This document shows, piece after piece, positions 35,647-45,470 of a DNA stretch of 64,000 nt. The notes beneath the pieces are model-generated. The model did no database searches. It saw only the letters and a list, made by a program, of their open reading frames with translations, and was not told the DNA's origin. Source of the stretch: UBA6898 sp964463135 (GTDB taxonomy: Bacteria > Nitrospirota > Thermodesulfovibrionia > Thermodesulfovibrionales > UBA6898); assembly GCA_964463135.1 (NCBI GenBank), contig CAYXBA010000004.1:1-64000 (forward strand), written 5' to 3'. A program made the position numbers and the translations under genes. The stretch's first letter is position 1, and each line of letters starts with the position of its first letter.

Positions 35647-38463
35647 TCAAACTGCGGGCAGATACCTGTCAAAAGCCTCTCTGACGGCTTTTCTTGTCGT
35701 TTCGAGCTGCTCCATGAAGTCCGCGGTACTGACCGATCCCATGAATTCTGAAACGCTCCTGAGGCTTGCCTCATCTTTTTTCAATACAGCTTCTCCCTGC
35801 AGCCTGAGGAGGCATTCAATGGTGCGGGAGAAGAGATATGCATCGCGCAACATCATTGCCTCTGCCTGGACGACAATTTCTGCAGCAGCAAGCCTGCGGA
35901 TCGCGCCTACCGTGTCCTGAACAAAAAGCTTTTTATGCTCTGCGCAGTTCTTCAGCTGCAGGAACTGGACCATGAACTCGATCTCTTCGATGCCGCCCGG
36001 GCCGAGTTTGATATCATACCCCTCAGACTCTTTGGCACGCTCGCGCATGATCCTCTCCCGCATCTTCCTGATATCAGAGGCATTAACCGTTGCACCATGG
36101 GCTGCAAGTATTTCATGCGCCAGCTGCATGAACGCACAGCCTGTCTTGATATCGCCGGCAACAGGCCTTGCCTTGAGCAGTGCCTGAAACTCCCAGAAGG
36201 CGGCTGACGCTGCATAATATTTTCTGAATGCCTCGACTGATGAGACAAGAGGCCCCTTTGAACCTTCCGGTCTCAGACGTGTGTCCACGCTATATGCAAT
36301 GCCGTCCTGTGTGTACGAGATGAGCATCCGAAGCAGCTTTTCTGCTGTCCTGGTCTGGCTGATCTGGACATCTCCCTCTGACACAAAGATGAGATCAAGG
36401 TCAGAGCCAAAGGCTATCTCCCTGCCGCCGAGTTTGCCGAAACTGATAACAGCCATGCCCTCCTGTTCCCCCCCGCTCTGCTCGAACGAGGAGGAGAGGA
36501 CCGCCTCTGCGGTCCTGCTCAGTCCTCTGGTCACCTTGACCACATCTATCCGCTTCCGGAGAAAAAGCATGCCCAGCCTTATCTCTTCGATCTGCTTTAC
36601 CAGCCTGACCGCATCGCTTATCGATCCGCCTTCAGACAGAGAATCTCCGATCTCGGCCCGAAGAGAACCGAGGCTCTTGCGCAGGGTCTCCTGCCAGCCT
36701 ATCATCTCGAGGTATTGGGGCCTTGACATAAGCATCTTCGAGAGATAGTTGCTCTGGGAAAAGACATAGACAATAAGATCGATCAGCGTCCTGTTCTTGC
36801 TGAAGACCTCAAGGTACGACTCGTTCGTACTGAGAAGCTGGGCAAAGGACTGGACATGATTGAGCGCGCTGTCCGGACTTCCGGACTTGAGGCTGCTGTC
36901 AACAAACATGGGGAGGATATCGGAGAGGAGCCTTCTCCCCCGCAGGGTCTGGAAGTTGAAGGTGCTGTCCCTGATCGACCTGATGTTTCGCAGTGCCCTG
37001 GGGACATCTTTCAGGCCTGCGCCGGACAGGAACTCTTTCAGCTCACTGTCCGAAAACTCCTCGTCAAAGAGCGTATGGCCGGTTGAAGACTCTTCTTTCC
37101 GAACGCCAAAGAGGGAATCATAGATGGTCCGCACCTGCGCTCTTCTCTTCTCAAGATCATCCGTGAATTCGGTCTTTGATGTATATCCCATCTTCCTGCC
37201 GAGCACTTCCAGTTCTGCGTCGCTGACCGGCAGGGTATGCGTCTGCAGGTCGTTCACCTGCTGCAGCCTGTGCTCAAGGGTCCTGAGATACCGGTAATTG
37301 CCAGACAGGATACCGTAGTCGTCCCCGCCGATGAGCCCTTTCTGAAAGAGCCGGTGAAGTATCTTCAGCACATTCCTTTCCCTGAGCAGAGGCTCCCGCC
37401 CTGCATAGATGAGCTGAAGCGCCTGGCTGAAGAACTCTATCTCCCTGATGCCACCGTACCCCCTCTTAATATCCGTCCTCTTGAACGTTGCATCAATGCG
37501 CGTTTTGAGCTTGCTGATCTCGTCAATGGCGGTGAAGTCGAGATACTTTCTGTACACAAAGGGTCTGATCATCTCCATGAAATTTCTGCCGAGCTCCTCA
37601 TCGCCTGCAACAGGGCGGGCCCGCAGGAGCATTGCCCTTTCCCAGGCCCTTCCCCAGGACTCGTAATACATCTCATATCCTCTCAGCGCAAGGGCTATTG
37701 CTCCGCGCTGACCCTCTGGCCTCAGCCTCAGATCGACCCTGTACACGAACCCTGCCTCAGTATTCTGGGAAAGGAATTTCGAAAGCTCCTCGCCGATCTT
37801 GCAGTAATACTCATGGTTCGATGTCCTGTTCGTGCGCACACCCTGGGTATTGAGCACGCCTGATGTTTCGCCAAGCTCCGTGTTGTACACATACATAAAA
37901 TCTACATCAGAACTGAAGTTCAGCTCTTCTGCGCCGAGCTTCCCCAGCGCGATCACCGAGAACTGCTCCTCTTCAGGCGGCCCGTAGATGCCTCTGACGT
38001 AGCGCCTGACAATATCCAGGGAACCTTCGATGATCACATCCGCAAGGCAGCTCATCTCGAGCATGATATCAACAAGGTCGGCCTTCTTCAGGATGTCCCT
38101 GAGCGCGATCTTCAGGATCTGTTTCAGCCTGAACCTGCGCACAGCATTCATGTACAGAGGCAGTGTGGTCCTCTGCGGCGCCTCTTCTATGGCATCGATC
38201 TCCTGTTTCAGTTCAAATGCGATCGCTTCCCGTTCAACGGCATTCTTTACCGTGTCGATCGCGGCAATAAGATCTTCGGGGTGACTATTGCTGTAATTCG
38301 CCAGGAACTGGCTGTGGCTGAAGAGAAGAGAGATGCTTCTGATATGTTTTTGCAGTGCTTCGCCGTGATCAGGATTTTCTTCGATGAATGAAGAAAGGTT
38401 CTTAAGCGCCCTTCCAGGATCAGGTGTTGCGGCAGCAGCCTCTTCAAGGATATTCTCGATCAT
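35647..38463 (-). CDS. glnE: bifunctional glutamine synthetase adenylyltransferase/deadenylylase
   Basis: 938 residues. Two nucleotidyltransferase domains: the N-terminal one has GKLGAEELNFSSDVDFMYVY (about residue 175) and RVDLRLRPEG; the C-terminal one has GKLGGREIAFGSDLDLIFV (about residue 685) and SVDTRLRPEGSKGPL. A GlnD-PII uridylyltransferase-like helical domain follows each. It adenylylates and deadenylylates glutamine synthetase in response to PII. ATG 38463 is preferred over an adjacent TTG. Confidence 0.95.
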   Translation of the reverse strand: MIENILEEAAAATPDPGRALKNLSSFIEENPDHGEALQKHIRSISLLFSHSQFLANYSNSHPEDLIAAIDTVKNAVEREAIAFELKQEIDAIEEAPQRTTLPLYMNAVRRFRLKQILKIALRDILKKADLVDIMLEMSCLADVIIEGSLDIVRRYVRGIYGPPEEEQFSVIALGKLGAEELNFSSDVDFMYVYNTELGETSGVLNTQGVRTNRTSNHEYYCKIGEELSKFLSQNTEAGFVYRVDLRLRPEGQRGAIALALRGYEMYYESWGRAWERAMLLRARPVAGDEELGRNFMEMIRPFVYRKYLDFTAIDEISKLKTRIDATFKRTDIKRGYGGIREIEFFSQALQLIYAGREPLLRERNVLKILHRLFQKGLIGGDDYGILSGNYRYLRTLEHRLQQVNDLQTHTLPVSDAELEVLGRKMGYTSKTEFTDDLEKRRAQVRTIYDSLFGVRKEESSTGHTLFDEEFSDSELKEFLSGAGLKDVPRALRNIRSIRDSTFNFQTLRGRRLLSDILPMFVDSSLKSGSPDSALNHVQSFAQLLSTNESYLEVFSKNRTLIDLIVYVFSQSNYLSKMLMSRPQYLEMIGWQETLRKSLGSLRAEIGDSLSEGGSISDAVRLVKQIEEIRLGMLFLRKRIDVVKVTRGLSRTAEAVLSSSFEQSGGEQEGMAVISFGKLGGREIAFGSDLDLIFVSEGDVQISQTRTAEKLLRMLISYTQDGIAYSVDTRLRPEGSKGPLVSSVEAFRKYYAASAAFWEFQALLKARPVAGDIKTGCAFMQLAHEILAAHGATVNASDIRKMRERIMRERAKESEGYDIKLGPGGIEEIEFMVQFLQLKNCAEHKKLFVQDTVGAIRRLAAAEIVVQAEAMMLRDAYLFSRTIECLLRLQGEAVLKKDEASLRSVSEFMGSVSTADFMEQLETTRKAVREAFDRYLPAV

Positions 38464-38526
38464 CAACTAACATGATACACGATTAGGCAGAGTGCTGAAA
38501 GTCACGAGACTTAACAACCCGGGCAG

Positions 38527-39387
38527 TTACTTCCTCTCGCTCTCCCACAGTCGCGGGTCGATCGAGTCCCTGATGCCTTCGCCCAGGAGGTTATAGCCCA
38601 GGACCGTGACAAGGATGGCAAGGCCGGGGAACACTGAAAGCCACCAGGCGATCTCGATATTGTCCTTGCCGAGGGTCAGGATGTTCCCCCAGCTCGGGGT
38701 CGGCGGCTGAACACCGATGCCGAGAAAGCTGAGCGCTGACTCCGTGAGTACGGCACCTGCGATGCCGAGCACTGCTGACACCAGAACCGGTGCCATGCTG
38801 TTGATCAGGATATGGCGGAAAATAATACGGATATCGCCTGCACCGAGGGCGCGGGCAGCGGCAACATAGTCCCGCTCTTTCACGGAAAGGAACTCTGCAC
38901 GCACAAGCCGGGCTACGCCCATCCAGCCGGTCAGCCCGATCACGATCATGATGTTCCAGATGCTCGGTTCTACAAAGGCAATTACTGCAAGGATAAGAAA
39001 AAAGGTCGGTATGGTCAGCATAATGTCAATGAACCGCATGATGATCCGCTCAAGCCAGCCGCCATAGTACCCGGCAACAGCGCCGAAGAAGATGCCAATC
39101 AGGGTTGCGATTCCAACCGCCACGAACCCAACTGCAAGGGATATCCTCGCTCCATATATCATCCTGCTCAGCACATCCCTGCCAAGGTCGTCGGTTCCGA
39201 GCGGATGGTGCATATCCGGCGGCATGAGGATGTGATTTCGGTCAATGTCATTCGGCAGGTACGGTGCGACCAGCGGTGCGAGGATTGCCACAATGACCAG
39301 GCAGAATACGATGATGCCGCCGGCAACTGCGAGCCGGTTCTTCTTGAACCGTCCCCAGAAGATCCATCTGTGCTGATCGCTGATCAT
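38527..39387 (-). CDS. oligopeptide/dipeptide ABC transporter permease (OppC/DppC type)
   Basis: 286 residues with an N-terminal membrane segment (AGGIIVFCLVIVAILAPLV) and the six-segment transport domain. It has the LGTDDLGRDVLSRMIYGARIS region and the EAA loop ARALGAGDIRIIFRHILIN. It forms the channel with the OppB-type permease whose stop overlaps its start. No ATPase subunits are in the window. Substrate assignment beyond peptide or nickel family is not possible. Confidence 0.9.
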   Translation of the reverse strand: MISDQHRWIFWGRFKKNRLAVAGGIIVFCLVIVAILAPLVAPYLPNDIDRNHILMPPDMHHPLGTDDLGRDVLSRMIYGARISLAVGFVAVGIATLIGIFFGAVAGYYGGWLERIIMRFIDIMLTIPTFFLILAVIAFVEPSIWNIMIVIGLTGWMGVARLVRAEFLSVKERDYVAAARALGAGDIRIIFRHILINSMAPVLVSAVLGIAGAVLTESALSFLGIGVQPPTPSWGNILTLGKDNIEIAWWLSVFPGLAILVTVLGYNLLGEGIRDSIDPRLWESERK

Positions 39388-40385
39388 TACTGCGCCCGTA
39401 TCCTCGGGTCGACCAGCATGTACCCGATGTCTGCAAGCAGGTTCCCGATCAGGGTCAGGAACGCGCCGATCGTGAGGATGGCCATGATGAGTGGATAGTC
39501 GCGCGCCATCACGCCGTTAAAAAAGAGCTGTCCCATGCCGGCAATGCCGAAGATGTTCTCGAAGATGACGCTCCCCCCGATTAGGCCGGGAACAGAGAGG
39601 CCGATCAGGGTGATGAGCGGCAGCAGTGCGTTCCTGAAAGCATGCCGGTAAATGACCTGCTGCTCGGGAAGCCCTTTTGCGCGGGCGACCGTGACATAAT
39701 CCTGCCTGATCACTTCAAGCATGCTGCTGCGCATGTACCGGGAGTCACCCGCAAGACCGCCGAATGCAATAACAAAAAGCGGCAGGACAAGATGGCGCAT
39801 ACGGTCAAGCATCTTTCCCCAGAACGGGAGGGTATTGTAATGCATGGACTTGAGGCCTGAGATCGGCAGCCAGTCAAGGTACACGCCGAAGAGCATCATA
39901 AGCAGAAGTGCCAGCCAGAACGACGGTATGGCAAAACCGACAAATACCGTGGTGGTGGTGATCTTGTCGTACAGCGTATGCTGGTGTGTGGCCGAAGAAA
40001 TACCGATCGGGATGGCGATCAGCAGGATGATGATCATTGCCATAAGATTGAGCATAAAGGTTATGAAGAGCCTCCGCTCGGTGACAGGCTGTTTCGTGTC
40101 CCAGATCTTCTGCATCACCGGCCGCCTGTCCATCGAAAAGGATTCCCCGAAATCCAGCCGCACAACCCTCTTGAGCCAGAGCCCGTACTGCACCATGACC
40201 GGCTTGTCGAGGCCGTAGTATTTTTCGAGACGTTCGCGGGCTTCAGGCGTCATCTTCGGGTTCATCTCGGAAAGCGCGTCGGTCGGCTTACCCGGCGCAA
40301 GGTGGATAATGAAGAACGAAATGAGCGTAATACCGAACAGGGTCGGGATCATCTCGATGAGGCGTTTGGCGAGGTATTTTGTCAT
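39387..40385 (-). CDS. oligopeptide/dipeptide ABC transporter permease (OppB/DppB type)
   Basis: 332 residues from MTKYLAKRLIEMIPTLFG, the typical N-terminus of this family; 15 upstream in-frame codons lie inside the preceding gene. The EAA loop ARAKGLPEQQVIYRHAFRNALLPLITLIG is present, as are six membrane segments. Start and stop junctions overlap both neighbours (TGATG with the binding protein, 1 base with OppC), so the three genes are one transcription unit. Confidence 0.92.
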   Translation of the reverse strand: MTKYLAKRLIEMIPTLFGITLISFFIIHLAPGKPTDALSEMNPKMTPEARERLEKYYGLDKPVMVQYGLWLKRVVRLDFGESFSMDRRPVMQKIWDTKQPVTERRLFITFMLNLMAMIIILLIAIPIGISSATHQHTLYDKITTTTVFVGFAIPSFWLALLLMMLFGVYLDWLPISGLKSMHYNTLPFWGKMLDRMRHLVLPLFVIAFGGLAGDSRYMRSSMLEVIRQDYVTVARAKGLPEQQVIYRHAFRNALLPLITLIGLSVPGLIGGSVIFENIFGIAGMGQLFFNGVMARDYPLIMAILTIGAFLTLIGNLLADIGYMLVDPRIRAQ

Positions 40386-42031
40386 CAGGGCTCCAGCGCG
40401 TGCCGCTGAAGCGGCTTCGGCACGTACCATTTCGGGAGATTGTAGCTGATGCCGATCGGCGTCGGCTTGATGCCCTTTATCCGGGCATGCACGATCGGCG
40501 TAGCGTCAGGGACATACAGAAAGATGTATGGCACCTCTTCGGCCAGGATCTCCTGTATCCGGAAGTACGACTTTTTCCTCTCTTCGATATCAAAGGTCCG
40601 CCTCCCCTTTTCGAGCAGGCTGTCGACCTCGGGATTACTATAGCTGATAAAATTCAGTTCCTTCTCCTTTGTCTTGGAAGAATGCCAGATATCATACTGG
40701 TCAGCGTCGAGACCAATCGACCAGCCGAGCAGCACTGCCTCAAACCGCTTTTTGTCTATGAACTGGTTCACAAAGGTTGACCACTCGACTGTCCTGATCT
40801 CTACCTTGATCCCGATCTTCCGGAGACGCCACTGGATGATCGTTGCGGTATTCTTGCGGAGCGCATTGCCTGCGTTCGTCAGGACCGTGAAGCTGAACGG
40901 CCTGCCGTCTTTGTCGAGGATGCCGTCTCCGTCCCTGTCCTCCCATCCCGCTTCTTTCAGCAGTTCTTTTGCCTTCTCAGGGTTATAGTCGTATCTCTTC
41001 ACATTCGGGTTATAAGGCCAGGTGTTCGGCACATACGGCCCGGTCGCCGGCGTGCCGAGCCCGAAGAGCACCACATCGACGATCTCGTTCTTGTCCACTG
41101 CATAGGCAATTGCCTGACGCACACGTTTATCTTTGAACCAGGGATGCTTCTGGTTGAATGCCAGGTGGGTATATTGGAATGCAGGATACCGGTATTTTCG
41201 GAAATTGTCCCTGAAGAACGGGGTATCTGTCTGCTTGGTGTACTGGATCGGCGTCAGGCCCATCATATCAATGCCCCCGGTCTTCAGCTCGAGGAACATG
41301 GTGGCCGAGTCAGGGATCACCTTGTAGATATACTGGTCCAGATAGGGTCTGCCCTCGAAGTAGTCCTTATTCGAGACGAGGTCAACTTCCTGACCGGATA
41401 CCCATTTGGCCAGGCGGTACGGGCCGAGGCCGACCGGTTCCCGCGCAAAAGCGCTCTTGGTGATGTCCTTGCCTTCAAGAAGATGTTTTGGCAGAACCAC
41501 AAGACTGCCCCACGAAGTGAGCGCAGGAGCGAACGGCTTTTCATAGGTGACGCGAAACGTGTACCGGTCGAGCACTTCAGCCTTCTTCACCTGGAGATAG
41601 TCCTCTTTGTACGCAGACGGGGTCTTCTCGTCTATGATCGTTTTGTACCCGAACATCACATCGTCGGCAGTGAACTCCTCACCGTCCGTCCATTTCACCC
41701 CTTTTCTGAGATGGAACGTAATGATCAGACCATCCCTGGAGATGTCCCATGATTCGGCAAGGTCACCGGTAATGCTAAGGTCTGTATCATATTTCACCAG
41801 CCCGTTAAAGATATGGCCGGCTATGCTGTGGGATGCCGAGTCGCTGGCCAGCATCGGGATCAGGTTCGAAGGCTCGCCGATCGTGCCCTCAATGAGCGCA
41901 TCGCCGAATTCAGGGCCTGTGTCAGCGGCCTTAAGACCACCTTTCTCTGTCGCATCTTGTTTCTGGCCGCAGCCGGCTGCGGGCAACAGGAGAAGAAGCA
42001 GGACAACAACGGATGGAAGGGCCTTTCGCAT
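40385..42031 (-). CDS. peptide-type ABC transporter substrate-binding lipoprotein
   Basis: 548 residues, SBP family 5 (OppA/DppA). The start at 42031 gives a lipoprotein signal peptide with lipobox PAAGC (C21). Family stretches: AESWDISRDGLIITFHLRKGVKWTDGEEFTADDVMF and ERKKSYFRIQEILAEEVPYIFLY. It is anchored outside the membrane and delivers peptides or a related solute to the two permeases encoded downstream. The promoter should lie in 42032-42212, divergent from the ftsEX cluster. Confidence 0.92.
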   Translation of the reverse strand: MRKALPSVVVLLLLLLPAAGCGQKQDATEKGGLKAADTGPEFGDALIEGTIGEPSNLIPMLASDSASHSIAGHIFNGLVKYDTDLSITGDLAESWDISRDGLIITFHLRKGVKWTDGEEFTADDVMFGYKTIIDEKTPSAYKEDYLQVKKAEVLDRYTFRVTYEKPFAPALTSWGSLVVLPKHLLEGKDITKSAFAREPVGLGPYRLAKWVSGQEVDLVSNKDYFEGRPYLDQYIYKVIPDSATMFLELKTGGIDMMGLTPIQYTKQTDTPFFRDNFRKYRYPAFQYTHLAFNQKHPWFKDKRVRQAIAYAVDKNEIVDVVLFGLGTPATGPYVPNTWPYNPNVKRYDYNPEKAKELLKEAGWEDRDGDGILDKDGRPFSFTVLTNAGNALRKNTATIIQWRLRKIGIKVEIRTVEWSTFVNQFIDKKRFEAVLLGWSIGLDADQYDIWHSSKTKEKELNFISYSNPEVDSLLEKGRRTFDIEERKKSYFRIQEILAEEVPYIFLYVPDATPIVHARIKGIKPTPIGISYNLPKWYVPKPLQRHALEP

Positions 42032-42113
42032 GATGGAATAAGAATACTGTAATATTTTCCTGTTTTGCAATCAGGGGGATACGTAAGGAGTTCAAGCGAC
42101 AGATTGAAATCTC

Positions 42114-42144
42114 TGGATTCCCGATCGAGGACTTCGGGAATGAC
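42114..42144. repeat. small palindromic repeat
   Basis: ATTCCCGA (42117-42124) pairs with TCGGGAAT (42134-42141) in the divergent intergenic region. The form TGGATTCCCG...CGGGAATGAC is a common dispersed palindrome in many bacterial genomes. Confidence 0.55.
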
Positions 42145-42212
42145 CGATATAAAGCAGGATTTATGGGCAGACACTAAATAAGGTGCTGGAAATCCCCGTT
42201 TTCATTATAATA

Positions 42213-42764
42213 ATGGATATGCTCGTCGGCTATAACACCAACATATCCTACAAGGGAATCGTCTACCACGTTCAGACCGAAGACAGCGGCCTCAAGAACC
42301 CGCATATCATAACCCTGCTCTATAACAAGGGGACCATCCTTTCGAGAAAGAAAACAAGCTACGCCGAGATTGCAGAAGACCCTGAGTATAAAGAAAAAGT
42401 CAGGGAAATGATGAAGGAACAGCACAAGGCAATGATCAAGGAATTGATCGCCGGCAAACATACTCCGGCTGAGGCTGCTGCTCAACCAGCAGCAGAACCG
42501 GCACCGGAAACAGTTGCCACTCCCCCTACTCTTCCCGTTCCACCCGAACCGGTTCAGACAACTCCTGCGCAGCCTGCAGAAGAAAAACCTGCTGAACCCG
42601 CCAAGACAAGCCCTGCACCACCTCCGCAGGAAAAGCCCGCAGAGCCCAGCCCTGCGGCGACCGAGAAAGAAAAACCTGCTGAGCCGGAACCGGACAAAAA
42701 ACAGATATCAAAGAGTCTCGATGATATTCTCCTCGACTACATCCTGAAGGAAGAAGAAAAATAG
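42213..42764 (+). CDS. conserved hypothetical protein with Pro/Ala/Glu-rich tail
   Basis: About 183 residues. The folded N-terminus (YNTNISYKGIVYHVQTEDSG, then NPHIITLLYNKGTILSRKKTSY) is a compact beta domain. Residues 70-165 are low-complexity Pro/Ala/Glu/Lys repeats (AQPAEEKPAEPAK), and a short helix ends the protein (SLDDILLDYILKEEEK). No signal peptide is seen from this start. It stops directly before ftsE (TAG then ATG), so it is translationally linked to the divisome genes. Starts at 42183 or 42219 are possible. Confidence 0.65.
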   Translation: MDMLVGYNTNISYKGIVYHVQTEDSGLKNPHIITLLYNKGTILSRKKTSYAEIAEDPEYKEKVREMMKEQHKAMIKELIAGKHTPAEAAAQPAAEPAPETVATPPTLPVPPEPVQTTPAQPAEEKPAEPAKTSPAPPPQEKPAEPSPAATEKEKPAEPEPDKKQISKSLDDILLDYILKEEEK

Positions 42765-43445
42765 ATGGAAGAGTCAGTCCCCATGATACATTTTGAGAAC
42801 GTCACCAAGGAGTATGAGCTTCAGACAGCCCTTCGCGAAGTAACCTGCTCGATCGAAAAAGGAGAGATGGTATTTCTGACCGGCCCGAGCGGCTCAGGCA
42901 AAACGACGATGCTGAAGCTCGTGTACCTTGCAGAACTGCCTGACCAGGGCAACATCACGATCGCCGGATGGGAGACAGGGTCGCTCCAAGAGTCGAGCAT
43001 CCCCTTTGTGCGTCGCAATATCGGCGTTGTGTTCCAGGACTTCAGGCTCCTCGACAACAGAAATATTTTTGAGAACATTGCACTTGCGCTCAGGATCCGG
43101 GGCATAGGCGAGCGGGAGATCAAGATGCGGGTCTTTGAAGCGCTCAAGACCGTCAACCTCCGGCACAAGGCCGACAGTTATCCCCGGAGGCTTTCAGGGG
43201 GAGAGCAGCAGAGGATCGTGATCGCGCGTGCGATCGTTGCAGAACCGACAGTCCTGCTGGCTGACGAGCCGACCGGCAACCTCGACCCTGAGACCGCGGA
43301 AGATGTCATGAAGACATTCAAGGACATTCATGCCAAGGGCACGACCATCCTCATCGCAACACACAACCGGGAACTTTATACGAACTCGGGCAAACGGGTG
43401 CTCCGGCTTCAGGCCGGCTCCCTGGTAAGCCAGGAGGTATGCTGA
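42765..43445 (+). CDS. ftsE: cell-division ATP-binding protein FtsE
   Basis: 226-residue ABC ATPase: Walker A GPSGSGKTT, signature LSGGEQQRIVIARAI, Walker B VLLADEPTGNLDP, H-loop ATHN. With FtsX it relays the divisome state across the membrane to activate peptidoglycan hydrolases. An alternative start at 42783 would begin MIHFENVTKEYE, the usual N-terminus. It overlaps ftsX by one base. Confidence 0.93.
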   Translation: MEESVPMIHFENVTKEYELQTALREVTCSIEKGEMVFLTGPSGSGKTTMLKLVYLAELPDQGNITIAGWETGSLQESSIPFVRRNIGVVFQDFRLLDNRNIFENIALALRIRGIGEREIKMRVFEALKTVNLRHKADSYPRRLSGGEQQRIVIARAIVAEPTVLLADEPTGNLDPETAEDVMKTFKDIHAKGTTILIATHNRELYTNSGKRVLRLQAGSLVSQEVC

Positions 43446-44320
43446 TGCCGACATCGTATGCGTTCAAGCTTGCCATGCAGAGCCTCAGGAAAGACAAGTG
43501 GATCAACCTGCTCTCGATGCTCACGATCTTTGCCGGGCTGTTCATCATCAGCATCAGCTTCTTTGTCTTTTATAATATCGAGATCGCAACGCGGAACCTG
43601 CCCGAGAAGTTCTCGCTGATCGTGTACCTCGACTCGAACCTCAGCCAGGAACAGATCAGCCAGGTAACCGGTGCGGTCAGGTCCAAGCGGGCCGTCTCGT
43701 CGGTCAAGTTCATCTCCCGGGATGAGGCGTTCAGGGAGCTCAAAGGCATGCTCAGGAATTCCCAGTATGTACTTGAAGGGCTTGAGGACAATCCCCTGCC
43801 TGACTCGCTTGAAGTGAAGCTGCGGAAGGATGCCATGGGCACTGAATCGGTCAAGCAGCTCGCAGATGAGACAAAGAAGATCAAGGGCGTCTCGGAGGTC
43901 GATTACGGCGAAAAGTTCCTCGCCACCCTGCAGAACATCAAGGCAGGCGTGAAGATCACCGGCCTTGTCCTTGCCATCATCCTCTGCACCGGCATTGTCT
44001 TTGTCTGCTACAGCACGGTGAAGATCCTCTTCTACCGCAGGACCGATGAGATCGAGACCTTCAAGCTCCTCGGAGCGACAAAGAATTTCATCCGGGCCCC
44101 TTTCCTGATCGAAGGTGCGGCTATCGGCGCAACAGGAGGACTGACAAGCCTCGCTGCCGTATTCCTTCTTTATTATTTTCTGTTCCTCAGGCTTATCATC
44201 TCTGTGCCGCTTTTCAAGACCGTGATCTTTCCTTCCAGCGTATATCTTTTCCTTCCCCTGATCGGCATGCTCCTCGGCATATTCGGTGCCGCGATCGCAC
44301 TGGGAAGGCTCAAATACTGA
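43445..44320 (+). CDS. ftsX: cell-division protein FtsX
   Basis: 291 residues, four membrane segments (about residues 20-45, 170-190, 215-245 and 265-288) and a large extracytoplasmic loop between the first two, as in FtsX. The loop contains LPEKFSLIVYLDSNLSQEQI and VDYGEKFLATLQNIK. ATG 43445 is preferred over 43439 because AGGAGG then has normal spacing. It binds the EnvC-like activator encoded next. Confidence 0.93.
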   Translation: MPTSYAFKLAMQSLRKDKWINLLSMLTIFAGLFIISISFFVFYNIEIATRNLPEKFSLIVYLDSNLSQEQISQVTGAVRSKRAVSSVKFISRDEAFRELKGMLRNSQYVLEGLEDNPLPDSLEVKLRKDAMGTESVKQLADETKKIKGVSEVDYGEKFLATLQNIKAGVKITGLVLAIILCTGIVFVCYSTVKILFYRRTDEIETFKLLGATKNFIRAPFLIEGAAIGATGGLTSLAAVFLLYYFLFLRLIISVPLFKTVIFPSSVYLFLPLIGMLLGIFGAAIALGRLKY

Positions 44321-45450
44321 TGTTCGTTGCCGTTGTCCTCATCCTTGCGCTCGTCTTTCCCTCGATCTCCTTCGCTGCACCAGCTGAGCAGGAGTACAAA
44401 AAGATCCAGGAGAGGCTCGACGAAGAGAAGAGAAAGCTGAGCGCAGCCCAGGCGCAGGAGGCCTCAGTGCTGAACGAACTGGATGACGTGAACAGGAAAT
44501 TGTACAGCACGGAGACAGACCTCAGAAAATACCGCTCAAACCTGAAACAGACCGAGGCTGCCATCAGCAGCCTTGGCATCGAAATGGAAAAGGTAAAACG
44601 GAGCCTTGAACGGCAGAAGAACTGGGTCCGGAGAAAACTCCGTGCCATGAACCGCCTTGGGTACGGAGGAGACGTCCTGACGCAGATATTGAGCGCTGAA
44701 GACATGGCCCAGCTCATGAGGACATGGAAATACCTTGAACACGTCACCCTCTACGAACAGAAGGTCCTGAAGACATACAGCGAAAATCTCCGGAAAATGG
44801 CTGAACAGCAGGAGAAGCTCGAAGGCCTCAAACGGGAATATGAGGCACGACAGAACAAGGTCAGGTCAAAAGAAGAGGAACTCGCAGGAAAGAAAAGAGA
44901 AAAAGAGACGATCCTGCACTCGGTCAGGACTGAGAAGGCAACGCGCCAGAAGATGATCGCTGAGCTGAAAGAGGCCTCGCGCAGAATGCTCGAGATCATC
45001 AGAGAGTCGACCAAGACCGACGATTACGAAGGCAAAGGCTTTACCCAGCTCAAGGGCAAGCTCCTTTGGCCTGCTGAAGGGAAGATCGCAATCCCCTACG
45101 GCACGCAGAAGGACCCGCAGTTCGATACGCCGGTATTCAGAAACGGCATCCATATCCAGACAGACGCGTCCGTGGATGCGCGGGCAGTGTACGGAGGCAA
45201 GGTGATCTTTGCCGAGTGGTTCAAGGGGTTCGGCCAGCTCATCATCATCAATCACGGCAGCGGGTACCACACGCTCTACGGCAACCTTGCCGAGATTTTT
45301 TCGAAGGTTGGGGATATAATAAAAGAGAACCAGGTTATAGGAAAGGTCGGGACATCAGGCGTCCTCAATGCTCAGGGCATATACTTTGAGATCAGATACA
45401 AAGGCAAACCACTTGACCCGGCCCAATGGCTGAAAAAGAAAAAGCGATAG
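44320..45450 (+). CDS. EnvC-like murein hydrolase activator (degenerate or active M23 peptidase)
   Basis: 376 residues. Signal peptide (to SISFA), two long coiled coils (about residues 22-115 and 145-235) and a C-terminal LytM/M23 domain (about 250-370). In M23 enzymes zinc is held by HxxxD and HxH; here the corresponding stretches read FRNGIHIQTDASVDARAV and HGSGYHTLYGN. An H is present in GIHIQT and in YHTLYG, but the Asp and a full HxH are not convincing. It is therefore probably an activator like EnvC rather than a peptidase. It overlaps ftsX by one base. Confidence 0.88.
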   Translation: MFVAVVLILALVFPSISFAAPAEQEYKKIQERLDEEKRKLSAAQAQEASVLNELDDVNRKLYSTETDLRKYRSNLKQTEAAISSLGIEMEKVKRSLERQKNWVRRKLRAMNRLGYGGDVLTQILSAEDMAQLMRTWKYLEHVTLYEQKVLKTYSENLRKMAEQQEKLEGLKREYEARQNKVRSKEEELAGKKREKETILHSVRTEKATRQKMIAELKEASRRMLEIIRESTKTDDYEGKGFTQLKGKLLWPAEGKIAIPYGTQKDPQFDTPVFRNGIHIQTDASVDARAVYGGKVIFAEWFKGFGQLIIINHGSGYHTLYGNLAEIFSKVGDIIKENQVIGKVGTSGVLNAQGIYFEIRYKGKPLDPAQWLKKKKR

Positions 45451-45470
45451 ACTCAGGAGGTCGTATCAGT

